Of a DNA stretch of 64,000 bases, positions 22,901-31,903 are shown piece by piece. The notes beneath the pieces are model-generated. The model saw only the letters and a list, made by a program, of their open reading frames with translations, was not told the DNA's origin and did not search any database. How positions within the stretch are numbered: the stretch's first letter is position 1; each line of letters opens with the position of its first letter. A program made the position numbers and the translations under genes. This DNA comes from Fusarium oxysporum f. sp. lycopersici 4287 (lineage: Eukaryota > Ascomycota > Sordariomycetes > Hypocreales > Nectriaceae), in assembly GCF_000149955.1 (NCBI RefSeq), contig NC_030991.1, forward strand, positions 1,715,554 to 1,779,553. The letters are read 5' to 3'.

Positions 22901-24111
22901 TACAGACCGTCCCTTCCTATGCGGAGGAGACCAAAGACATCTCCTGTTGGGTCGTACATGTCGTTCCCGTCTATCCAGCCGCCGTTCTTGTATAGCCTGA
23001 GTCCTGACATGACATTTACCGGAAACTCAGGGATGAACAGCGTGTCTTTGAGGTTAATTGTGACCTGCTCACCCCATTTGTTTATGAAGCAAATTTTGAC
23101 TGTCCCCTTACCGAATGGGTACACCTTCCCACCGCCCGTAACGAGGACCGTTCGGGTTGCAGGCTGCAGTTCTGTGAATAGGCTTTGGTCGTTGCAGATG
23201 TGGACTGATGAACCTGTGTCGAACAGCCATTCTGCGGTTGAAGAGATGTTATCAAGGGAGACTTTACACGTCTCTGTATTGTCCATAGGTAGCTCGTCTG
23301 AGACGCTGTCTTCAAGAATCAGAAAAGATCGCTCAACTGTCATGTGATTTGATTCCTTGATATGGAGATTCTTGGTGCTGTCGCGTTGAAGATCATGCTC
23401 CATGAGTTCCTTGGCGAGACGGACTGCCCAGTCGGGTCGCTTATCCTTATGGGCGAACCAACAATCATTTTCATGATGTCCTCTCTTCTTGCAGTTCGTG
23501 CAGGTATGTTCCTTGTTCTTGCCGACTCGATGATTGGTTTCCTGGCTAGACTTGTTCGCGGCTCGCTGGTTCTTTGAAGATCCTCTCCTCCGGCCACTTG
23601 CCTCTTGCTTTCTTGCGGCCGGGCCCTTCCTTCCAGTCTTTTTACTGTGAGCCCAGTACGTGGAGGCAGTACCATGACTGTCATCATCATCTGATGACCT
23701 GTTTTCATCAATGAGATCTTGCTGCATTGATCGTAGTGTTGGCGGATGCTCCGAGCGTAGGAGAGCGCGCTGTCTGGCAGTCCAGTCAGGGTACTCGTTC
23801 TCGCAGGCAGTCAGATAAACAACCTTTTTGAGGGTATCTGAGATTGGTTCTTTCTGCTCGAGGAGAAGTTTGACGAGTCGTTCAAAGTCGACATTAAATT
23901 GTGGAATTGTCTCGTAAGAGCTTGTTTTGATCCGGATGAACTGGTAAAGTGTTGTCTGCAGAAGAACTGGGCCCGTGCCAATACAATAGGCCTGGAGAAG
24001 GTTGAACATCTCCTGGGGATTCTCAATCCCGACTAGTTGACTGAGTGCTTCTCCAGTGCAGTTACCTCGGATGGAGACGGCAGCTTTTGCCGCCCTGATC
24101 TTTTGATCCAT
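19990..24111 (-). CDS. Copia gag-pol polyprotein (1373 codons open)
   Basis: Open from 24111 to 19990. Order: gag-like segment; CCHC zinc knuckle CTNCKKRGHHENDC (about residue 208); aspartic protease WLFDTGSSVHIC; GAG-pre-integrase WHRRLGHVN; integrase core with HVDTFKVNPPGIRGERWG and MDGGSELYG; reverse transcriptase with WVFKVKKNEDGNLDKFKARL, ICKLIKSLYGLKQAPRQW and YVDDFLIMG; RNase H with ADSDWKGDTVTGRSTFGW and LSTTEAEYTALS. The protease-integrase-RT order is diagnostic of Copia. The first Met here is internal: the frame stays open upstream to about 24240 with recognisable gag (ELKLGGPSNWEQYCPAQ), and the real start lies in the preceding frame (see 24246-24404). Confidence 0.95.
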   Translation of the reverse strand: MDQKIRAAKAAVSIRGNCTGEALSQLVGIENPQEMFNLLQAYCIGTGPVLLQTTLYQFIRIKTSSYETIPQFNVDFERLVKLLLEQKEPISDTLKKVVYLTACENEYPDWTARQRALLRSEHPPTLRSMQQDLIDENRSSDDDDSHGTASTYWAHSKKTGRKGPAARKQEASGRRRGSSKNQRAANKSSQETNHRVGKNKEHTCTNCKKRGHHENDCWFAHKDKRPDWAVRLAKELMEHDLQRDSTKNLHIKESNHMTVERSFLILEDSVSDELPMDNTETCKVSLDNISSTAEWLFDTGSSVHICNDQSLFTELQPATRTVLVTGGGKVYPFGKGTVKICFINKWGEQVTINLKDTLFIPEFPVNVMSGLRLYKNGGWIDGNDMYDPTGDVFGLLRIGRDGLYVNTEVGKTTVSNQAVSELQPEPCNHHTASSNQCLNVDLWHRRLGHVNAYQVSQTAKMTRGMYCDGHHDHQPFNYCLACDIAKALRWTPRNKRKRASRAGFIHVDTFKVNPPGIRGERWGMIATDDRHRMRWAYTFTRKGMASELLGQLISKIRTQYGIRVYAIQMDGGSELYGASLKNLEYTHGVKIIKTTPYTPEFNGVAERSNRIIFDKVRATMESERIPIELWPLVLEDMVRKTNVTATRAIDGLTPMESFLNEAFPGQDNKPDLSGERICGSQVTIHIPQERRLRSHKFGPRGEAGIYLCMEGSQIYTCWVPSRRKGHQIVRSANVQFYEKVGETELLTETEHDVEPEIRKNGAPISSRPQSVTEQTKTPRPQRSEVNNLQHAEVHNPQHGQTTTSMTSAKLPDLRKEVITEPKTMTEALQGPQREHWLRAIHSELRSLLTKGTWRMLDRNQAHNRPLTVKWVFKVKKNEDGNLDKFKARLVVRGFEQQFGFDYNQTFASVAKAATWRILLTVAACLDWEIEQMDVSTAFLEGDLEEEVFIEMPEGLVEYFDQHPEDRPPGFSTEKICKLIKSLYGLKQAPRQWQKKLKEALESLDFRQVTSDTAVYHNPTTGVIIITYVDDFLIMGSNKEAIQGYKARLGEIFTMTDLGPASHFLGVRITRDRNSRLIYLSQDAYFTRILKKFGLEDCRPVKTPMERNSLSTLQPRDNGDSASPEEREDYSSKTGSLMYGMTQTRPDLAFLLSVLSRYMSNPSPTHSRMIKRGLRYLQQTRDHGLVLGGVKKDPESAWSITAWADSDWKGDTVTGRSTFGWLVQLEGSTVSWRAKRHETVALSTTEAEYTALSQCARELAWTRNLFSELLLPLHMPIPLNGDNQGSLKLCRNPELHQRTKHIPLTEHHIREEVEAGNIDVQYVSTHEQVADGLTKPLNAVSHGHFLEAIRVSACPIEEAGRIIWSTEVHDDSVP

Positions 24112-24245
24112 AGTCTGCTGTTCCTCGGGAGGGTAATCACCAAAGACAGCATCTTCGAGGCCATTGATCCGAAGAATGGCCTTCTGAGCTGGGCAATATT
24201 GCTCCCAATTGGAGGGGCCGCCTAGCTTGAGCTCTTGCGGAAGGA

Positions 24246-24404
24246 AAAGAGTATTCTTTCAGAGATGACCGTGGTACTGTCATACATTGAGGATGGTGTG
24301 TGGTCTTGACCTGAAGCACCAGGTTGCGACGATTCGGATGCAGGCGATACTCTGATTGTGTTGCGAGTTCGCATGGTGGAAGGTGGGGCTCGTCGTGACG
24401 TCAT
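24246..24404 (-). CDS. Copia gag N-terminus, out of frame with the polyprotein by one base
   Basis: From ATG 24404 the frame reads MTSRRAPPSTMRTRNTIRVS and continues to MYDSTTVISERILF, where it meets the A-run at 24245-24248 (T-run on the coding strand). The downstream gag sequence PQELKLGGPSNWEQY is one frame away. One extra T in the run would join them. No slippery heptamer typical of programmed shifting in Copia elements is obvious, and Copia elements usually encode gag-pol in one frame, so a 1-base loss is the simplest reading. Confidence 0.6.
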
Positions 24405-24462
24405 CTTGAGTTGAAGTTAAAGTTTGGTTCTTTGATTCAGAAGAGAAACCCGGTGTTTGCTA

Positions 24463-24478
24463 ACCCGGGCTCATAACC
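24463..24478 (-). other. Copia primer binding site, tRNA-iMet anticodon-arm type
   Basis: Directly after the 5' LTR on the minus strand is GGTTATGAGCCCGGG. GGTTATGAGCCC is the complement of the initiator-Met tRNA anticodon arm (GGGCTCATAACC), not of a tRNA 3' end. Drosophila copia and some fungal Copia elements are known to use a half tRNA-iMet cut in the anticodon loop as primer. Confidence 0.75.
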
Positions 24479-24672
24479 TGTTGTTTATATTGCGCAGTAG
24501 TGCTGGGTGAAAATGTATTTTTATGAAACTTGGTTGTTCATTATTGAGCTGAGAGTTATTCTCGGGTTTATATCTCTAGATGATTGTATCTAGGACTTTG
24601 AACTTTAAATCTAGGACTTTCAGACTAACAGTCTGAATCCTGAAGGGAAGGGGATTCCCGGATTTTCCAACA
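24479..24672 (-). repeat. Copia 5' LTR
   Basis: 194 bp, TGTTG...CAACA, followed on the plus strand by the target duplicate GATAT. Identical to the copy at 19776-19969. Confidence 0.95.
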
Positions 24673-24677
24673 GATAT

Positions 24678-26082
24678 TGTTCTGATGGATGGTGAAGCCA
24701 TAGCTGGCAGCCCCTTCTGAGGAAAGAGAGCCATCCGAGTATACGACCAAGGTGAGCGGGTCGAGAGACTCGACCCAGCGGGAAAAGGCGTCAGCCGATT
24801 TGTCTTTAGACGCTGTCTGCAGTGGAGGCATCTGTTCTTGATGGAAGCATCGGTAGACGAGTTTCGGCCGCGTGCAGGGTGCAAAGAGTTCGTTTGCACG
24901 TCGAAGGCGCGTCCTGAAGCTGCTCTCTGCCTGTGTTTGATATCTTCGTTTGATGAGGTCGTGGTAAGTAGGCTGTCGGGGCGGGCGCGTTCGGATCGCC
25001 AGAGGATGAGCTTCATCCAGCGATTTGAGTCGTGCGGAGAACCTAAGTCGCCTCGCGTCAAGCAATTGATCGACTGGTGGTATCCCGCTTCCTCTGTGGA
25101 GGACGGTGATGGGTGTCGTCTTCCAGACGGGAAGAATGGCCTTCATAGCCTGTTTCATGGCTTTTGTCATTATTTGCACGAGATGCTGGTTACTCGATGG
25201 TAGATCTTTCGTAGGATGGGTCCACCGCGGCCTGGTCTTGCCCGGGTACCACGCCTCGGAGCCGTGGAGCAGCACTGGCTCGACACATGCTCTGACGGCG
25301 CCTCGCACGGCGCTCGGCAGAGGGCCGTGTACCGTGTTGGTGAGCCCCCGCAAATGATAAGCCACTGCCTTTGCTTTGGCCGCCCACTTTTCGACATGAA
25401 GTCGAAAAGATAGTCTGCTATCCAACCAGATACCAAGCCAGCGTAGGGCTGACTCGGGATGTTTCTCGATGTCGCCGTGACGTACTGCCGGCGCGGTCCT
25501 GAGTTTGCTACGAGAGAAGTGCATGACTTCAGTCTTCTTCGAGTCAAAGGAGACACCGTTCGTCGCTCCCCAGCGCACCATCTCGTCGATGGCCCCGGAA
25601 GTCATAGCCGTAGTTTCGTCTACTGTGTCGCCTATGGACAGGATGGCCGTGTCATCAGCATAACCGAAGCGACCCTGAGGGTTTCCTAGTCGGTAGATTG
25701 GCTCAGTATAGAGTAGAAAGAGAATTGGCGATACCGGCGACCCCTGAGGGAGGCCGCACTGAAGGGGAGAAGAGGCCGTGACGGTGTCTTGGTACCTGAC
25801 ACGCGCAGACCGGCCGCCCATGAAGGAGCCAGCCCAACGAGCCAGATAGTCAGGCCAGCCTTGTTCGCGTAGACGCAGAACTAGCCTGTTGCACATGACG
25901 GTGTCGAAAGCACCTTGGATGTCCATTGTGACTAGAGTCGCCACCTTCTTGCGTGCAAACGCTTCTTCGATATCGTGGATCAGAGCTGTCACCAGGTCTG
26001 TCGCAGACCTTTTGGGGAGCGCTCCAGCTTGCTGTGGGTGCAGGACGTTGTAATGCACCGCTGCCCAGGCTAGGCGGCGTGC
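24678..26082 (-). pseudogene. LINE ORF2, central block: reverse transcriptase
   Basis: Reading the minus strand from the MITE boundary: ARRLAWAAVHYNVLHPQQAG, LVTMDIQGAFDTV, QCGLPQGSPVSPILFLLY, FGYADDTAILS (the YADD active site), then the thumb and connection. It ends with RNase H start TLVVYSDGSLSSEGAASYGF and IHQNNI, where the Copia target lies. All expected motifs of a LINE reverse transcriptase are present and the frame is open. An apparent start codon at 26115 lies inside the MITE and is not the gene start. Confidence 0.9.
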
Positions 26083-26090
26083 GATCAGTC

Positions 26091-26417
26091 CAGCGCTCGC
26101 AATAGTCCAGACCATTTGGACTGTTAGTCCAGACTGTAGATCAGGGCAGGGAATACGGACGCCCGGTGTGGACGCTAAGAACGCTAGGTTGTTGGTATGG
26201 TGTTACAAAACCAGGGCACCCATGATTGTTGCTGTACCAACCATTTTATTTTGGATATTTCCGATCAATTTATTGGTGCGATCCGATCAACACGGCTCGT
26301 TTCAAGGGACGCATCATCCTAGCCGTCAATCCACGAACGCCCGTCGTGGATTGATTGTTGATTTTGGATTGCAGTCTGGACTAATAGTCCAAATGGTCTG
26401 GACTATTGCGAGCGCTG
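26091..26417. mobile_element. hAT-type MITE (327 bp) inside the LINE
   Basis: Termini of about 46 bp, beginning CAGCGCTCGCAATAG, are inverted copies with one mismatch that I can see. They are flanked by exact 8-bp duplicates GATCAGTC at 26083-26090 and 26418-26425. Removing element plus one duplicate restores the LINE reading ERLI-ARRLAW. No coding capacity. The terminal repeats themselves contain the nested words AGTCCAGACC and TTTGGACT in alternating orientation. Confidence 0.93.
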
Positions 26418-26425
26418 GATCAGTC

Positions 26426-27398
26426 GTTCCAGTCCCTTGCCAAGACAGGAGAGTAGTGAGATAGGTCGCCACGCTCGTGGCTCTGTGAGGTCTCTGCGTC
26501 CCGGTTTCGCGATCATGACCACCTCCGCCTCCTTGAATGGTTTTGGATGATGGCCTGTGGTAAGGCATCTTTCGAAGAGACGACGGACGTGTGTACCGAT
26601 AATATGCCATACTGCTTCAAGAAGTTTGACTGTGATGTTGTCTGACCCTGGGGATGTATTGCCTGTGTAACAAGTCGCATATTGCGCCTCCTCTAGAGAG
26701 ATTTCGGGAGAGAATGGGATCGATCTAGGTGGGAATACTGGCGTCCATGCGTTTGCGATGTCGTCCTCCGCAGTTCTTCGTTCAAGCGTGGCCTGTCGGA
26801 GTGCGTTGGCTTTATCTATCTGGCTTTCATACACGACGTTATCGACCTGTAGAGGTGGCGGCTGGAAGGCTCCTGGGGACTTTAGCCACCGGACAGCTTT
26901 GAAAACATCGCTACTGCTGGAGAAGCCATCGATGAGGTTACGCCAATAGCGCCTCTTGGCCTGACGGACTACACGATGAAAGCCTCTTTTGGCGATCTGA
27001 ACATCCTGGTTGAAGCCGAGCAGGTAGCTTCTTCTGATGGCTCGAAAAGCAGCCGCGGCGTCGGCGCACTCCTCCGTCCACCAGGGAGCCGGACGTCCGC
27101 CTTTCCGTGCGGGCCTCCCAGACGCTTTTGCTGCTGATGTTAGTAGACTCACAAGTGAAGAGGCAAGCTCGTCCAGCTCCTCGGGGGTCGAATCTGTCAG
27201 GGGTATTCCTGTAGCGCCAAGCTCTACGATCTCGACGAATCGTTTAAGCTCGTCTTCCGTCTTGACTCGGATCTTGGCCGGTTGTACCGGAGTCGATCTG
27301 ATGTCAAGGAAGGTCAAGCTGAGCGTGAAGTGGTCGGAGCTAGTGGCGAGATGGTCCTCGACGGTAGCTTCGGCCAGTGGCATGTAGCATGCGTTCAT
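26426..27398 (-). pseudogene. LINE ORF2, 5' block: endonuclease end and reverse transcriptase start
   Basis: Reads from 27398: AEATVEDHLATSSDHFTLSL, with the SDH residues that end the APE-type endonuclease, then the linker and the RT N-terminus (GNTSPGSDNITVKLLEAVW, FKEAEVVMIAKPGRRDLTEP, RAWRPISLLSCLGKGLERLI). The frame then runs into the MITE at 26417. Upstream of 27430 the endonuclease is missing. Met at 27398 is merely the first Met in the remaining frame. Confidence 0.85.
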
Positions 27399-27482
27399 CG
27401 CGTGTCTCGGGTGCGCTGTAGTGCTGCTGTATTCGTATTAGCATCTATCTTAGCTGTTGAGACCGGCGATGAGATGTCCTCG

Positions 27483-29019
27483 CTACGTCGCAATGAAATG
27501 GCTCACCTTCTCGTTTTCATAATGAGAAAGAAGGCAGTCCATTAGAAATAATGACTGTGAAAGAGATGCTTTATTGCCCTCAGCGCACAATGTGGCCCCA
27601 TCAAAGGGTTGGAGAAATAGGTACGCTTTCTGAAGCAAATCCCAATCAGCCGCTGTCAATCGATTGTCTCCGAGGATCTGCTCGTGTTCATGCATGAATT
27701 GGACGATCTGCGACTTCTTTTTGAAAAGCTTATCGAGGACATGATACCATGAAGACCACCGCGTCTCATTATCGATCCCTAGTCGCAAACCGATTTCATC
27801 GTCCCAGAGCTGGCTATTAAGCGATGAGCAGCGTGCCCAAACAGCCAGACCGTGCAGTTTACATAGCGCAGGTATGCCATTAATACCTAGATAGTCCTCA
27901 TCAACATCCGATCCCGAGAGACGTCTGCGTCTTCTATTTCTTCTGGTGGTGAGGGCTTGAGAGAAGCGAATTAACAGGTCTTCACTAGTGACTTCAGATG
28001 CGGCTTCAAGTGCGGCGATGAGGGCTTCATTCGATGACCCGAGAAGGAAGGCTTGAAGGGAGAGATTGATGATGTGGCCGATGCAGCGGATGCGGTGTTT
28101 TTTTGGGGTCATAGTCGATCTACCACTCATCATTAGATTAGTCCGTCAAAAACGGCCGCCAACTTACATTAAGATTCTCTTTCAATCGACGTGCTATGGA
28201 CTCCAGACATGTGTCGTTTGACGTAGCGTTAACCCCGGTGTGATGGCCGAGTTTTGGCATGATTCCGAAGGTCTCGAGAATACTAATAATGAGATCAGCT
28301 TGCCGCTCTCCAGAGTGGTTGCCGCGACATTCCGGTAGCCCTAGAAGTGCCTTCTGCAGCTGATAATCCTGATCAACCCAGTGAGCGCAAACAGCCAGTA
28401 GCGCATGACGATGTGGCGATGTCCAGAGATCGGTGGAAATGTGAATAGGCGAAGACGCGATTGCTAGTTTGCCTTTGATCTGATCTCTATAGAATACGTG
28501 ATTTTCCGCAATGTGACGCATGGCCTGACGTCTGGACGTGATTAATTGATCACCGATGGTCGGATTGCATGCCAAAGCGAGATCCTTCAACTCGTTCCAT
28601 TCAACAGCTGAAAAAGGAGCTCTCCGCCGTGTGAGCAGTCCTATAACAGCCTCATTGTATGCCTGCCGATTGAAAACCTGCCGAAGACTATCCGGTGTAG
28701 GAATAGATGCAAACATGGCGGGTAATAAGCGTTGATTCGATGATATCGGCGAAGGCGGCGGCGGCGGTCGAAGCTGTGCAGCATGGCGGTTTTTGATATG
28801 CTGTACAGCTGTTGCTCGATGCCCATGACTCCATTTAGGGCATAATCGGCACACATAAAGCACAGTGCCTTTGGTCTTTCGTTTGCGGCCGGCGGCAAGC
28901 GGTTTATTCTTATCTGGATACTGCCGATCCATAATAGAAAAGAAGTTTGAAGGCAATTGATCAGATGTCTGAGAATTAGAGTCGCCGATCGATGATAAAA
29001 TATCGCTTTCTGAAGCCAT
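27483..29019 (-). pseudogene. hAT transposase, C-terminally truncated
   Basis: Start at 29019 (MASESDILSSIGDS). A BED-type zinc finger follows (VCRLCPKWSHG...HIKNRH, about residues 55-80). Then comes the hAT core start: HISTDLWTSPHRHALLAVCA and LPECRGNHSGERQADLIISI. An intron at 28120-28167 (GTAAGT...TAG, 48 bp) joins LKENLN to IDYDPKKHRIRCIGHIINLS. The frame ends at 27483 soon after LSHYENEKVSHFIAT, well before the dimerisation region that completes hAT transposases (usually 650-900 residues). The sequence changes to LINE at about 27478. I found no CAG-type terminus upstream of 29019. Its zinc finger and core lack stop codons, so truncation rather than decay is the main lesion. Confidence 0.75.
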
Positions 29020-29984
29020 AATGATGGGTATGAGATGAAAACTATAATACAAAAAGTTTCTGTTATTTGTGATGTCTGGGGCGATAAAAAGCTGTTACAT
29101 TCAGCGATGAATTGATTTCCATAGAAGCTCTTGGTTCTCTATCTAATGAGTGGAAAATAGGTCGGTTTCTCATACCTAGGGTGAAGGGCCTCCGGAGCCG
29201 TTGTGCTGAAGAACTTGCTTTTCGGGAAACATCGATGACACCAACTGCTAACCGGAAGTTCGGACTTCCGACGCGCCAGCCAGCAGCCTTTCTGAACGGC
29301 TGAGAGACCTTCCTTCCGGTTTGATCAATGTATGACCTTTTGGTCCGTTTGATGTGACAAAAGCAATGAAAAAAGTTTACTTCAGTTATCCTGTTTATTC
29401 TGTTATTCCGTTATAACAGATTAGTGTGAGAGCTTTAACATGATAACAGAATAACAGAATAAAAAAATATTAACATGTTATACAGAACAAGCAACAGAAT
29501 AACAGAACAAGTTGCCCATGTATGGGGCGACCCTAGATTTCCATCTGCGCCCGAGTTCCTCACAGCATACGTGCCCAAAAAAAAAAGCCATATAACACCA
29601 AAAACATACCATTCAGTCCCATTAAAGGGTCTATGAACCAGACCCCATAGTTTTCTTGATATCATCTCAATTATCAAAAACTCCCTAGCATAAGAACTAG
29701 AAAAACATTATGACCTAGACGTTCCATGGATGTCACTGCATACAAGAGAACCCGATCCATCCTTGGAAACGGGACAGGGCTCCCCATGTGCCAAGTATCA
29801 CGAACCATGTGCCGCTGGTTATTGATTACATTAGGGCCAGCTTCGCAAGTGACCTTTTCGGGAAGGCAACCTTGCGGGTCGTGTTCAACGTGCGTCTGGT
29901 CAAACGGAGGACCTACTTTATGGTGGGAAGAGAAGATTCGGATGCGGAGGCTGAGGTCCACTTTGGCGACGTGGATGAACTATT
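29020..29984. other. Intergenic region with an ATAACAG-rich inverted repeat
   Basis: Between the hAT start and the methyltransferase stop. At 29390-29510 the words CTGTTAT and ATAACAG recur, and 29393-29412 pairs with 29442-29461 as a 20-bp inverted repeat with one mismatch. A plus-strand open frame at 29788-30045 has reasonable composition but no motif that I know. Confidence 0.4.
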
Positions 29985-31903
29985 TTACGGCTTTTGGGCG
30001 CAAATAGTTATTCTGGATCGCAATTGTAAGCATAGGAGTTTTTGATAAGTTCTCAGACGGAGGGGGCGGATGGTACTCACAGCGTCATGAAGGAATGGTA
30101 TTGTGTGTTGCCAATCTCTTTCCGCACATCAACCAGAAACGACTTGACTTGATCTGGAGACCAGCCTAACGCTTGCGTAAAAACAGGCATTGTTAATGGC
30201 TCAAGAACAAGCAGCCAGTTCTGCGTCATTAGATGGCCTATGCGCTGCAACTTTTTCCCAGGATAGCACGCATTTGTCGGCGCGCCGTTTCTGGTCTCAA
30301 CGATATGCTTAAAGCCTGTTTCCTGTAATAATGGCTTGAACTTATTCGGGTAGTATAACGTTGTACCAAAACTGCGCATTCCTTGCTCTAGCAGATCATT
30401 CCATTTGCGGAATGCGGTGCCATCTAATGAATGATTTGGTGACTGTAGAATTGCGATCCATTCCGTAAATTCGACCCATCCTCCAGGCTTCAGGTTGTCG
30501 AAAGTCGATTGGATTAACTTCTTCTTATCCTGAATATCGCCAAGTTGTCGAATGTGAATAAAATCGAAGTTACCGCCGCCGGTGAAGTCCCAATCATGCG
30601 TAATATCCATTGTCATAAAGCTACAGTTAGATCTGGTATAAGGCGGCTGGACCGGATTAATGTCCACGCCTAGAACGGAACAGTAAAGATGTTTTTGGGC
30701 TATCAACCAACGCCACGATTGTTAGCTTCAATGGCAATGGCACAGAAGGAAATGAACGGGAAAAAGACTTGCCAAATTCCTAAATACGGCAAAATGGCAA
30801 ATGTTAATAAAAGATGCAAATCATTACATTCGTTCAATGATAAGAACTTACCAATGCCCATGCTCCAGGGCCAGTGCCGACATCAAGGACCCGCCTCGGC
30901 TTTGATGAGATAGGTGCTAAATGAAGCTGCCCTTCGAAGACATCGATGATGACGGTGTGCTGAATGACTGGCGCAATCTGTCAGCAAGCACACAAGCTAA
31001 AGAGTAGCGAGGGGGTGGCGCGCCCGGGGCCTCAATCCATACCATTTCTGGCTTGTTCTTGCTAAAACGAAAGCACATTAGCACACGAGTAATTAAGATA
31101 CGTGCTATCGAAGAGTATGATTGATGGGTGAGACGGGAACATACCTGGCTGTTTGGCAGCAAGCCGTAACCTGTAAATTGTTTAATTAATTCTCGGATGC
31201 CAATGGCTTCTCAGAACCGGGAGACGGACGAACAGAGGATTTGTTGAACTTCTTCACGAAAGATTGAAAGAAAAGTTTGGAGCGTGACCCGCTGGCCCGA
31301 GTGGAACTACTTTGCCAAGTCAGCATGAGCAAACAGATGAACCAATCAGCCAATCTACCAATATGGTAGGTGATATTCGCCGGTAATGAAGAGATACTGA
31401 ACTAATAGCAGCATAATGGGTAAGTCTTACCGTTCCAAAGGCCGATAACTCGTCATGTATTCAGCTGAAGAATCAGAAGAATCATCTAGATCCTCCTTGG
31501 GCCGAAGACTGCTTGGCTGATCAACGGCATGGTCTTCAATCGTAGGCTATTTCTCAACAGTCAAAACGCCATCGAATCGCAATTTGGCTCAGGGAATTCC
31601 CACATCATCAACTCCGGCCCTTGCAGCCGCTGCCGGGGAAAGCGTTTGCCGGTCCCATCCGCCCGAGCAACGTGAGCGGACGCTTACGGGTGTGCCAGGG
31701 ATACTCCCGCTCTGGTTTTGGTTTTGGCTGTCGCTAGACACGCTCGAGGCATAGTTCAGCGAGGAGGCGACGGTGAGTGCCGACATCAAGGTTTGCGCAG
31801 CGGGCCTTGTCATGGCTGATGACTGCAGAACTAGGGAGTCGGTGGACCCGCCACTACTTCTCGTTGAACTTGGGTCGTGCCAATTGTCCGTTGCGTAAGC
31901 CAT
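29985..31903 (-). CDS. LaeA-like SAM-dependent methyltransferase, junctions partly unresolved
   Basis: Start ATG 31903 (MAYATDNWHDPSST), a Ser-rich exon to 31688, an intron 31547-31687, then an exon with EDHAVDQPSSLRPKEDLDD and EYMTSYRPLE. Later exons give ELIKQFTGYGLLPNSQ, HTVIIDVFEGQLHLAPIS and the SAM motif I RVLDVGTGPGAWAL. The main exon (30081-30699) has VLGVDINPVQPPYTRSNCSF, FDFIHIRQLGDI and LKPGGWVEFTEW. A last exon reads ITICAQKP with stop 29985-29987. This matches the TAM/LaeA-type family found throughout Pezizomycotina, often linked to secondary metabolism; its substrate is unknown. Introns at 30013-30080 and 30978-31144 fit in phase. Those near 31190-31430 and 30700-30851 do not, each being off by one base, so the gene may be damaged or the model incomplete. 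Confidence 0.75.

Larger units (their letters stand above)
19776..24672 (-). mobile_element. Ty1/Copia LTR retrotransposon, identical LTRs, 5-bp target duplication
   Basis: 4897 bp in minus orientation. The two 194-bp LTRs (19776-19969 and 24479-24672) begin TGTTG and end CAACA and look identical base for base. They are flanked by GATAT at 19771-19775 and 24673-24677. Inside are a tRNA-iMet-type primer site, a nearly complete gag-pol reading frame in Copia order (protease, integrase, reverse transcriptase, RNase H) and a purine-rich tract. Identical LTRs imply a very recent insertion. It sits in the RNase H domain of the LINE. Confidence 0.95.
18851..27478 (-). mobile_element. Tad1-type LINE, 5' truncated, split by Copia and a hAT MITE
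   Basis: Three blocks on the minus strand join in one reading frame once the two insertions are removed: 26426-27430 (end of endonuclease, start of reverse transcriptase), 24678-26082 (reverse transcriptase, start of RNase H) and 19006-19770 (rest of RNase H and C-terminal zinc motif). Each insertion is bounded by an exact target duplication. The 5' limit near 27478 abuts hAT sequence and lacks ORF1 and most of the endonuclease, the usual result of incomplete reverse transcription or of a later rearrangement. Apart from the insertions the frame is open, so the element is not old. Confidence 0.85.

Noticed and set aside
26083..26115. Start codon of the central LINE block at 26115
   Set aside because: The ATG and first codons (MVWTIASAG) are MITE sequence; the LINE frame enters from the other side of the insertion.
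29788..30045. 85-codon plus-strand frame with plausible composition
   Set aside because: It overlaps the last exon of the methyltransferase on the other strand and has no motif that I know.
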